Positions 15,390 through 22,033 of a stretch of 28,447 nucleotides of DNA are shown here, piece by piece (the first letter of the stretch is position 1; every line of letters begins with the position of its first letter). The position numbers and the translations under genes are program-made. The stretch is from a virus. Where the stretch lies: the IMG/VR virus record IMGVR_UViG_3300024431_000023, positions 1-28,447 of that record; one strand, written 5' to 3'. The notes beneath the pieces are model-generated. The model was not told where the DNA came from and made no database searches. It saw only the letters and a list, made by a program, of their open reading frames with translations.

Positions 15390-16339
15390 TACGGCATGGT
15401 TTGAGTAATCGGTGTAGGGGTTTCGAACCCGTCTTTAGATGTCTTAATCCGGATTATGTTTGTAGTTGGTTGTGCTACAAATGTCAGCAAATAACTCACC
15501 ACGCTTTCGGTTGGCGATACAACAACAAGTGTCTCGGTTACTGTTAACACGGTCACAGCGGCAGGCGTATTGGTATTGAATAAGTCCCAATCTGTAACCT
15601 GATCAAATCCCTCGGCTGCGTCCGGTGTTGAAAAGTTGCCTATTGGTGCGGTTGCATCAACTGATACGCTTGTAAGTGTTGGCGCAACTGCCGGGGTTTC
15701 AATTAACGTAATATCCAATAACCCGGTAATAACTGTTAAATCAACTGTTGGAAATGATGCAGCACTTTCTACGCGGATTGTGGCATCATCCAATTTACGG
15801 TCGTAGTTGAATTTAATCATGTTTTTAGGTACGGTTGATCCCGTTGGTGCCATCCATCTAACATCTAGCGTGTTTCTGGCAATCGGGAGGGGGCGTAGTT
15901 TTTTTATGACTATCGAATACCCGATAAGGCTTGAGCACACATCTACCCAATAAATCGACATTGTAGGGCACTGGAATGACCTAACTTTCCCATAAAATGC
16001 CGGGTCGTTTCCTTCTTTCATTAACTGAAATTCAGCCGCCCTTTTCCCTAGTTGCACTCTGAAGTCTTCATTTTCTGCCGAAGTTTCAAAGGTAGATTCT
16101 TCCCGTGCATCTACTACGTTTGAAATGGCTGGCAGCGGAAACCATCGTTCAAATTTATCCGGGTTGTTGATTTTTGCAAGGATGAAAGCCGGATCAATGG
16201 TTTCAGAGTTAAAATCAATTTCATTAAATGATCCGTCCCTTTTGAAGGTTGAGACCAATATCGGAATAAGGGCAATATCTTGAACTAAGACACACCCCGT
16301 TCCCGTTCCTGTGTTTTGTAATGAGTTACCTACTGACAT
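15389..16339 (-). CDS. Candidate major tail (tube) protein, 316 aa
   Basis: The 316-residue protein is mostly beta, with an N-terminal domain (residues 1-200, including a REESTFETSAENEDFRVQLGK segment and an adjoining helix) that fits a tail-tube monomer. Residues about 205-316 form a separate Thr/Val/Ser-rich part (LTSVSVDATAPIGN, then VLTVTETLVVVSPTESVVSYLL), like an Ig-like or surface-displayed domain. Position after the candidate tail terminator and before the tape measure is the standard place of the major tail protein. No motif is diagnostic. An upstream AT-rich stretch and no Shine-Dalgarno site are seen at the ATG. Confidence 0.55.
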   Translation of the reverse strand: MSVGNSLQNTGTGTGCVLVQDIALIPILVSTFKRDGSFNEIDFNSETIDPAFILAKINNPDKFERWFPLPAISNVVDAREESTFETSAENEDFRVQLGKRAAEFQLMKEGNDPAFYGKVRSFQCPTMSIYWVDVCSSLIGYSIVIKKLRPLPIARNTLDVRWMAPTGSTVPKNMIKFNYDRKLDDATIRVESAASFPTVDLTVITGLLDITLIETPAVAPTLTSVSVDATAPIGNFSTPDAAEGFDQVTDWDLFNTNTPAAVTVLTVTETLVVVSPTESVVSYLLTFVAQPTTNIIRIKTSKDGFETPTPITQTMP

Positions 16340-16352
16340 AATTGTTAAATTT

Positions 16353-16901
16353 TTAGCATTTTAAATTGTATACGAGTTCTGTTTCTATGCTGAAAATAAA
16401 TTTCGGGTGCATATCAATCAGAGCATCAGTTATTTTAAAGTTATAATTTGAATAAACGTTTTGAACGCCCCTTTTATAGCCTGTAAGTTCCCAACCATGG
16501 TAATAGCTGTTAATTACATTTTCAACGCTTTGGATGGCTTCTCGTGCCGCCCTGTGCGTTATGTTTGGGTATGCCCTGGAAAGGTCAACATTGAAAATTA
16601 TGTTAATCTTTGTCTTATACTTCTGCAACGCTTGATTAAATACAGCGGTTTCAGGCATATCGAAAAAGCAAAAGTTTGCTTGGTCATCGGGCAACACTTC
16701 CAAATATTCGTTATTGCCGAAATATACTTCCGGTATGTAATCGCCTTTTTTGGTAGGGTTCCGATAAGCAAGACCAAACGCCAATTTCAACCATGGCACT
16801 TGTGCCATTAAATGAATTTGCAACGCCTGTACTTTGGCATCTTCACCGACAGGGTTTACTAATTGTATTTCAGAGAACGCTATGTCTTTTATCTGCTTCA
16901 C
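16353..16901 (-). CDS. Candidate tail terminator or neck protein, about 182 aa
   Basis: I place the start at GTG 16899-16901, which overlaps the preceding stop as GTGA, the same junction type as at 10245-10248. A TTG 21 nt upstream is the only alternative. The product is about 182 residues, mixed alpha/beta, with a conserved-looking middle (FCFFDMPETAVFNQALQKYK then INIIFNVDLSRAYPN) and a C-terminus ending FSIETELVYNLKC. An alpha/beta protein of this length between connector-region and tail-tube genes fits a tail terminator. The function rests on synteny only. Confidence 0.5.
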   Translation of the reverse strand: MKQIKDIAFSEIQLVNPVGEDAKVQALQIHLMAQVPWLKLAFGLAYRNPTKKGDYIPEVYFGNNEYLEVLPDDQANFCFFDMPETAVFNQALQKYKTKINIIFNVDLSRAYPNITHRAAREAIQSVENVINSYYHGWELTGYKRGVQNVYSNYNFKITDALIDMHPKFIFSIETELVYNLKC

Positions 16902-18112
16902 ATCGTTGTCACTTCGTACCAATTGCCCTTATTAACCCGTAAGGCCGAATCGGTTTGGGCAATCCTATTAAGCGCGGCCTTTAGCTTCTTGTATGCAGAT
17001 TCAAGCCTTTTTGCTAGTGTGTAATTGGTCAAGTCTACCAATTGGAAATTTATTTCGTCAATATGCTCCTCGATGTTTATGGCACGTTGATTCCTGTTTG
17101 ACCTAATCCCGGCATTTACTTTCATGCTTGTAAGCAAATCAAAAGCCGCTTGCAGTTGCCAAACCTCTTTAAAAGAACGTTTGTTTTCAATTACAAATTC
17201 GGTTAGGTCGTATCCAATGGTAAAATTCAGGTTGATACCGAAATTAGTATCCCATCTGAAACTCGATTCATCCAGCGTATTTAAGTCAGTACCAACCGGA
17301 GCCTCAAACGCTATTACATCAAAATACTTGTAAAAGCATTTTTGCAAATATGCGTTTGTGCCTATTGATTGCTCGGTGTGGTTTGTTTCATCATAAAACA
17401 CATACCACGAGCCCGGTTCATTATCAATTAGCCAATCAGTTGTCGGTGTAGACCATTCGAAATTGTTTGACGTTATGTTAAACGTTTCCGAAAGTTTAGG
17501 CGTGTTTTGATTGTATAATTTAATCGTAACCGCTTGCGCTCCGGTAAACCTTAAACCAATTTGATTGAACCTAATGTTTAGGTAATCGCTTGATTTTGGT
17601 GTTATACGTAGGCCGCGCCATTTAGCTTCAATTGGTACCGTTTCGTCAAGCTTGCCTATTTTCATAAGCTGTTTTGCATCGACTAACGGGTTAACTTCGA
17701 ATTGGGTGCTTAGAATCGTGTCCAATGCCCCCCTAGTGTATTCGTTTAAGTACTGACTAAGTAGTGTTGTCGGAAGCCAGTTTGTTGTGTTCGATGTTGT
17801 GTTACCACTGTTGGCGTTGGTTAGGCTTTGAAAATAATTTCCGCTACTTGCAGCATCCTCAACAATGTCCTGTTTAGAATACGTTACGGCATTATCCCAC
17901 GCCTGAACCGTCCATCCCGTGGTATCATTGGCCATGGCTTTCAGGTTGTCGAAATTTTCCAAAAACGGATGTGTTCCCCGGTTAAAGTATAGTCCGGAAA
18001 GGCTGTCACCCGAAACCCTTTCATCAAGAGTTCCGGGCGATTGCATTCCCTCCTTAAACGTTACAACGCCAGCGGAGGCAAAATCATCCTGTATGGAAAT
18101 CCTATTAAGCAA
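16898..18112 (-). CDS. Connector-region structural protein with carbohydrate-binding-like module
   Basis: The 404-residue protein lies between the small head gene and the candidate tail terminator. Residues about 72-112 read WDNAVTYSKQDIVED, then GNYFQSLTNANSGN and TTNWLP. This is the layout of CBM5/12-like small modules (W-x(4)-TY-x-x-x-D-x-V, Y-x-S, N-x-GN, x-NW). Residues 160-260 are beta-rich; 300-390 are helical with a YDLTEFVIENKRSFKEVW-type segment. No known connector family is recognised. The start is TTG at 18110-18112, with an 8-nt overlap of the preceding stop, so the start is uncertain. It may be a head-decoration or neck-fiber protein. Confidence 0.6.
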   Translation of the reverse strand: MLNRISIQDDFASAGVVTFKEGMQSPGTLDERVSGDSLSGLYFNRGTHPFLENFDNLKAMANDTTGWTVQAWDNAVTYSKQDIVEDAASSGNYFQSLTNANSGNTTSNTTNWLPTTLLSQYLNEYTRGALDTILSTQFEVNPLVDAKQLMKIGKLDETVPIEAKWRGLRITPKSSDYLNIRFNQIGLRFTGAQAVTIKLYNQNTPKLSETFNITSNNFEWSTPTTDWLIDNEPGSWYVFYDETNHTEQSIGTNAYLQKCFYKYFDVIAFEAPVGTDLNTLDESSFRWDTNFGINLNFTIGYDLTEFVIENKRSFKEVWQLQAAFDLLTSMKVNAGIRSNRNQRAINIEEHIDEINFQLVDLTNYTLAKRLESAYKKLKAALNRIAQTDSALRVNKGNWYEVTTM

Positions 18113-18446
18113 CGAAGTGGAATCTTACAATTTTATTGCTACCCAATTTATTCTCGACCTTATATTGGTCGGTATCGAAAGCCACGTTGATTTTACTCGC
18201 AGTAGTTAGCGTGTCCGAAAAATTGGTATTTACCTGAATTGCAATAAGTGTATTTCCCTCGACTGCCCAAATGGCAATTTCGTCATCCGTTTCGTTGATG
18301 ACGGTTAATACGCCTGTTGGTTCGTTTTCCCCGGTGTCGACTACTGCATCGTTAGCAATAGACCCCAAAGATTGAGACATTCTTAGGCGTCCCGTTATTG
18401 ACCTAATGGCGTCTTTTAATAGTGAATTTGGTTTACTGTACCACAT
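18105..18446 (-). CDS. Small head-proximal protein, 113 aa
   Basis: The 113-residue protein starts 5 nt after the end of the capsid gene. Residues 1-30 are basic and helical (LLKDAIRSITGRLRMSQSLG); the rest is beta-rich (TGVLTVINETDDEIAIWAVE, TLIAIQVN, NIKVAF-like strands). A small beta protein right behind the major capsid gene is often a capsid decoration or head-tail adaptor protein. I recognise no family. Coding in the middle of a continuous operon supports a real gene. Confidence 0.6.
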   Translation of the reverse strand: MWYSKPNSLLKDAIRSITGRLRMSQSLGSIANDAVVDTGENEPTGVLTVINETDDEIAIWAVEGNTLIAIQVNTNFSDTLTTASKINVAFDTDQYKVENKLGSNKIVRFHFVA

Positions 18447-18451
18447 AGTTT

Positions 18452-19543
18452 TTAAGTTAAGAGGTTTTTAATTTTAACGATGTCGTTTACTCTGCTTGTT
18501 AAATCCGAGTTAAACGTGTGCAATATGAAGTACTGGTCTACGTACAAGTACTGGTCGGCAATAGTTGCGGTCAGGCTTGGAGTGGTTGCTCCAAGAGCCG
18601 AGGCATCAATTGCGGCAGTTCTGAACAATAGGTTCGGGCTGCGGCCTAAACGTGGCAATGCAACTGCACCCTGTTTCCATTGCCAGCCGTCACCGGATGA
18701 AACTTGCATTCTGAATTCCCATGTGTTGTTGTCAACAATGGCTAACGCTCCTTTTTTAAATACGTATCCGATTCCTTGGTCGGAAGTGTTTACAATGTTG
18801 GAGCTAGTCATAAATTGAATTACGCGGTTGAAGTCGTTTTGTTGGTTTTGACTGTTGTTTGATCCGAATTTAGACCGTTCTTCTTCAACAACTGTCATAG
18901 CCAATTCAGAATTCACGCCAATCATATCGCTGGCTTCCATTCCGAAGGTTCCGTTTTTCTTCAACAACGAACCCATTAATCCGTAGTAGTTATTCCTTTG
19001 GGCCACACGTTTGACTTCCAAATCATCGTTTGTGGTGTTGAAATTCCAATCTCCAGCGGTTGGCGATACAAGCGTATCTCCTGCCAGAACTTGCGTTCTA
19101 CGGTTGTTCAGTACGTTAACGACATTCACTTCCCTTGAATTGGCAAATGCTCGGTCGAGTTGTACTAAACGACTCAACTGGTATTCGTCCATAGCAATGA
19201 CATTGTTCTCAAACTGAGATGGAACAATCCAGAAAGATCCTGTTGTGGTTATTTTACTAACTGCGTAAAAGTTAGATTTCCCGAAGTTGGGGTCAATGCT
19301 AAAGGTAATTGCGCTGCTTGTTGCAATGGGCGTTTCTTCCATTACTGGTATTTGAAACGACTGGTCTGTAGGTAGTGTGGCGAGCTTTTGGCTAATTGCG
19401 GCAGTTAAAAAACCCCCGGCCTTTGCTGCCGCTGTACTTATTTCCATTGCTCTTAGAACGCCATATAAGGGGTCTTTTTGAACTTCCCCTTTTGCTCCCA
19501 AAAATTGGGTCGCCACTAAAGGCGTATTGTCGATATAAGGCAT
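18452..19543 (-). CDS. Major capsid protein (HK97-fold candidate)
   Basis: The 363-residue protein directly follows the scaffold gene and is of the right length for a major capsid protein. Its N-terminus is a helical arm (residues 20-55, rich in Ala). A segment VIAMDEYQLSRLVQLDRAFA (about 113-132) looks like the long spine helix region, and TTTNDDLEVKRVAQRNNYYG resembles a P-domain strand-helix part. The C-terminal region has the acidic loops and a QYLYVDQYFILHTFNSDL strand pattern typical of the A-domain. It begins at ATG 19541-19543, right behind a promoter candidate and hairpin leader. Fold is inferred from place and pattern. Confidence 0.75.
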   Translation of the reverse strand: MPYIDNTPLVATQFLGAKGEVQKDPLYGVLRAMEISTAAAKAGGFLTAAISQKLATLPTDQSFQIPVMEETPIATSSAITFSIDPNFGKSNFYAVSKITTTGSFWIVPSQFENNVIAMDEYQLSRLVQLDRAFANSREVNVVNVLNNRRTQVLAGDTLVSPTAGDWNFNTTNDDLEVKRVAQRNNYYGLMGSLLKKNGTFGMEASDMIGVNSELAMTVVEEERSKFGSNNSQNQQNDFNRVIQFMTSSNIVNTSDQGIGYVFKKGALAIVDNNTWEFRMQVSSGDGWQWKQGAVALPRLGRSPNLLFRTAAIDASALGATTPSLTATIADQYLYVDQYFILHTFNSDLTSRVNDIVKIKNLLT

Positions 19544-19547
19544 AATT

Positions 19548-19634
19548 AAAGCGTGTTAAGTGAGTAAACAATTTATTTATTTTCGGCAAGTCCCTTTACC
19601 TTCCGAAAACGTTGTTAGTCCCTTAACACGCTTT
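19548..19634 (-). promoter_or_regulatory. Nested hairpin leader of the capsid gene
   Basis: A perfect 13-bp inverted repeat has arms at 19548-19560 and 19622-19634 (CTTAACACGCTTT and its complement). A second inverted repeat, TTTTCGG (19580-19586) with CCGAAAA (19603-19609), extended by AAG/CTT, lies inside it. The segments between (19563-19571 and 19612-19620) are also roughly complementary. The 87-nt stretch thus folds as one long imperfect hairpin. It fills nearly the whole 5' leader, and its base ends 4 nt before the capsid ATG. It may protect the mRNA or control initiation; no U-run follows, so it is not a terminator. Confidence 0.75.
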
Positions 19635-19646
19635 CAACAATATGAA

Positions 19647-19676
19647 CAAAACTATAAAATAATTTTGTTTTTTCAA
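19647..19676 (-). promoter_or_regulatory. Promoter of the major capsid gene (Bacteroidetes consensus)
   Basis: On the minus strand, TTG (19674-19676) is followed after 19 nt by TAGTTTTG (19647-19654), an exact match to the TAnnTTTG minus-7 element of Bacteroidetes primary sigma promoters, at the expected spacing from the minus-33 TTG. Transcription would begin near 19640, just ahead of the hairpin leader and about 97 nt before the capsid ATG. It lies in the only sizeable gap between scaffold and capsid genes, which supports a dedicated capsid transcript. The surrounding AT-rich arms (19645-19651 and 19663-19669) form a weak inverted repeat over the same bases. Confidence 0.65.
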
Positions 19677-19682
19677 AAAATA

Positions 19683-20579
19683 CTATTTCTGCATGAAGTG
19701 TTTTAAGTACTTAGCGTCCCAATCCGTGTCGCTTGGCTTTGCCCCGGTTGCGAGTAGATGTTTTGTTATGGCATCGACTTTTTCTTGCCCGACAAGCTTT
19801 GCAAACCCGCTACCGTCTCCGCCTTCACCTTCACCTGATCCGCCACCACCACCTTGTCCATCGCCTTTAAATATGGCGTCTTTGTATTCCTCGGCTGATT
19901 TAATAAGTTCGGCCAACGGTTTTGTGTTTATTGGTATGCCGTCCTTTGATTGTGTTGCCATTGCAACGCCCTCATCTGTGTATGAAATGTCCCAATCTTT
20001 TTCTATTCTTTTGATGGCGACAGCTTGTTTTTGTTCTAACCAAGACTTTTTGAATGGGTCATCTGTGTATTCCTGCTTAAACCTTGGCATTGCGTCCTGC
20101 ATATCAGAACTTAATCGATGTTTGAAGTTGCCATCCTGCTCGGCTTTAAGCTTAATCCCCCATTCATCATCTTTGGTCTTTAGCAACCCCGGCACTTTTT
20201 CTAATCCTTCTTTTGCTACTCGCAACTCTTCTTTCAATGTTTCGTCACCACTGGAATCGGCTACTGCTTTCTCTAAATCCGAAACCTTTGTTTTAAGCCC
20301 CGAAACAACAGATGTGTTTATAGCCCTGAATAAATAATCACTTTCTTTTTCACCATCTGTTTTGGCAAAATCCTTGATTTCAAATTGACCAAGTACGTTA
20401 CCAATAACACCGTCAACGATGCCCATGGCGTTTTTGTTTGCAGCATTGTTTAATTCTGTCGCTTGTCCTGACTTCCAAGCAACGGCCTCGGTGTTTGATA
20501 AATCAACAATTGCTGTTACTTGGTCTGCTGGTAATTCTTTTAGGGCATCAATGGCTCCTATTTGCTCTTTTGTTAACAT
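19683..20579 (-). CDS. Capsid scaffolding protein
   Basis: The 298-residue protein is acidic and highly helical, with coiled-coil at about 95-150 (SDLEKAVADSSGDETLKEEL and on). It ends with a Gly-rich flexible linker (239-258, with five G in a row) before a short basic C-terminal helix (AKYLKHFMQK) that can bind capsid protein. This layout and the place right before the major capsid gene are typical of phage scaffolds. The ATG at 20577-20579 is preceded closely by AAGGGACT. No protease motif is visible, so scaffold removal would need another enzyme. Assignment rests on composition and position. Confidence 0.8.
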   Translation of the reverse strand: MLTKEQIGAIDALKELPADQVTAIVDLSNTEAVAWKSGQATELNNAANKNAMGIVDGVIGNVLGQFEIKDFAKTDGEKESDYLFRAINTSVVSGLKTKVSDLEKAVADSSGDETLKEELRVAKEGLEKVPGLLKTKDDEWGIKLKAEQDGNFKHRLSSDMQDAMPRFKQEYTDDPFKKSWLEQKQAVAIKRIEKDWDISYTDEGVAMATQSKDGIPINTKPLAELIKSAEEYKDAIFKGDGQGGGGGSGEGEGGDGSGFAKLVGQEKVDAITKHLLATGAKPSDTDWDAKYLKHFMQK

Positions 20580-20603
20580 AGTCCCTTATGTTTTTAAAAT
20601 TAA

Positions 20604-20918
20604 TTATGTTGTTAATTGATAAAATTTCCAAAACCTTTTTCTCCTGAATGGTTTTCTGTTTTGGTTAAAACGCCCTACCCTGTGATAAGATAACTCTACG
20701 TGAATTTTCCAGAAACCAAACAGTAATGATCGCCTACAATTATTTGATGTGTTCCAAATGGGGAAAATCTGCCATTTGTCCGACCACCTTATGCCGTATG
20801 CGATGCATATATGCTGCCAAGATTTCTTTTCACCTTGCCAAATTATTTTATACCCATGGTATTTGAAGCCTGTTCCAGCTTTTTTACTTTTCCTCGCCTT
20901 AATAATCCAGTGTATCAT
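20604..20918 (-). CDS. Small basic, Trp-rich protein of unknown function, 104 aa
   Basis: The 104-residue protein is strongly basic and unusually rich in Trp, Phe and His. Segments include KYHGYKIIWQGEKKSWQHIC (about residues 19-38) and a C-terminal basic tail RKPFRRKRFWKF. Its ATG is 15 nt after the stop of the preceding gene, and its stop is 24 nt before the scaffold ATG, so it fills an otherwise empty 355-nt gap. It does not look like any head protein I know. The skewed composition could also mean a non-coding stretch read by chance or a nucleic-acid-binding protein acquired by insertion. Coding status is only moderately sure. Confidence 0.5.
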   Translation of the reverse strand: MIHWIIKARKSKKAGTGFKYHGYKIIWQGEKKSWQHICIAYGIRWSDKWQIFPIWNTSNNCRRSLLFGFWKIHVELSYHRVGRFNQNRKPFRRKRFWKFYQLTT

Positions 20919-20933
20919 GTTCTTTGTATTAGG

Positions 20934-22007
20934 TTACTTGTTGAACTCTTTTTGGATAATAATTCTAGCTAACTTTTCTTTGTATTTGACGCTGCTTGCC
21001 CGGCCTCTGGTTGGTATTTTATACTCCTTTTCTTTGAATTCGGCAAGGATGTTGTCAAGGTCGCGTTTAACGATTTGATTGAACATTATATCCTTTTCGT
21101 CCTCAATTTTATTTCGTTCAAACAATTCGATGTTCCTTTGGTTTAATAAAGTGCATGTTTCGTTTTGCTTGTCGCCTACGCTGATTTCAATGCAATGGTT
21201 GATCATGTTTTGTGCTAAATCATGTTTACCCATGTTGGTTAATTCGGTTGCCTCGATAGCGGTCTTGTCGAATTCGTCTTGCTGTTTCTTTTCTGCTTGT
21301 TGTCTAGTTTCTACAACACTCCCGGCATTGGCACTGGCTAAACCTTTGTCTTTTTCGGCATCCATGGCGCCTATAAGGTCGCGGTTAAGGATTCGCACTA
21401 CATTCTCTTGGATGATACCTACATGAATATCGCCTAAGTGCTTGATTGTTTCCTTTGCAAATTCAAAATTTCCTGATGCTATTGCTTTTTCAGCGGCATC
21501 GAATCCGGTTTCAAATTGCTTTATTTGGGTTTCATCCATACCCTTTCCCTGTCCGTCTCCTTGTGTTCCTTTGGCTGCGTCTTGCTGTTTCTCCATTTCT
21601 GCCATCTTGATAACCATGGCTTCCATCTTAGTTGCCATTTCCTTGGTAGACATTGGCTTTTTAACTTCTTCTTTGTGGAATAGTTTGTTAGCCCGTGCAA
21701 GCAATTCGGGGTCGTCAAGTACTTTGAACCCTTTGCCGTCTTGTTCTACAATATCCTCGACATAAATTTTACAAATGCCGGCCGAAAGGTATCCAGCGTT
21801 ACCCTTTCCATCAGGTATTAACATGTGTAATTCGTGGTTCTCAATGCTGTTTTCTACATTGACTGTTCCGGGGAATTTAACTAACTCGTTTTGGTTTGTC
21901 ATTCCCTTAACGCCTGTTTGTCCCTCTTTGAAGTTAATTACGGGTTTACCATTTGGCCCGACAATCCCCATAATTTGTCGAACTCGGTACGTTACTTTTT
22001 TGCTCAT
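20934..22007 (-). CDS. Helical head-region protein of unknown function, 357 aa
   Basis: The 357-residue protein lies between portal and scaffold genes, where phages often carry head-maturation or internal virion genes. Residues 1-85 alternate strands (TYRVRQIMGIVGPNGKPVIN, CKIYVEDIV). Residues 100-300 are helical with a Met/Lys/Glu-rich coiled coil (KEMATKMEAMVIKMAEMEKQ) and a Gln/Gly-rich linker at about 141-156. The C-terminus is basic (YKIPTRGRASSVKYKEKLAR). I see no protease catalytic pattern. The helical repeats DAAEKAIASGNFEFAKETIK and IEATELTNMGKHDLAQNMIN resemble each other and may be TPR-like. Function unknown. Confidence 0.6.
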   Translation of the reverse strand: MSKKVTYRVRQIMGIVGPNGKPVINFKEGQTGVKGMTNQNELVKFPGTVNVENSIENHELHMLIPDGKGNAGYLSAGICKIYVEDIVEQDGKGFKVLDDPELLARANKLFHKEEVKKPMSTKEMATKMEAMVIKMAEMEKQQDAAKGTQGDGQGKGMDETQIKQFETGFDAAEKAIASGNFEFAKETIKHLGDIHVGIIQENVVRILNRDLIGAMDAEKDKGLASANAGSVVETRQQAEKKQQDEFDKTAIEATELTNMGKHDLAQNMINHCIEISVGDKQNETCTLLNQRNIELFERNKIEDEKDIMFNQIVKRDLDNILAEFKEKEYKIPTRGRASSVKYKEKLARIIIQKEFNK

Positions 22008-22033
22008 CTTTATTTTTGTTAATGGTTAAAATT

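Noticed and set aside
19645-19669. AT-rich hairpin between scaffold and capsid genes as a terminator
   Set aside because: The stem has only A-T and one G-C pair per arm with no U-run in the right place. The same bases match the promoter minus-7 element exactly, so a promoter is the better reading.
19693-20337. 214-codon plus-strand open frame with a Pro-rich stretch
   Set aside because: The Pro-rich run is the reverse of the Gly-rich linker of the scaffold gene; it is an antisense shadow.
21521-21718. 65-codon minus-strand open frame inside the 357-residue head-region gene
   Set aside because: It overlaps a longer, better supported gene on the same strand in another frame and has no plausible start context.
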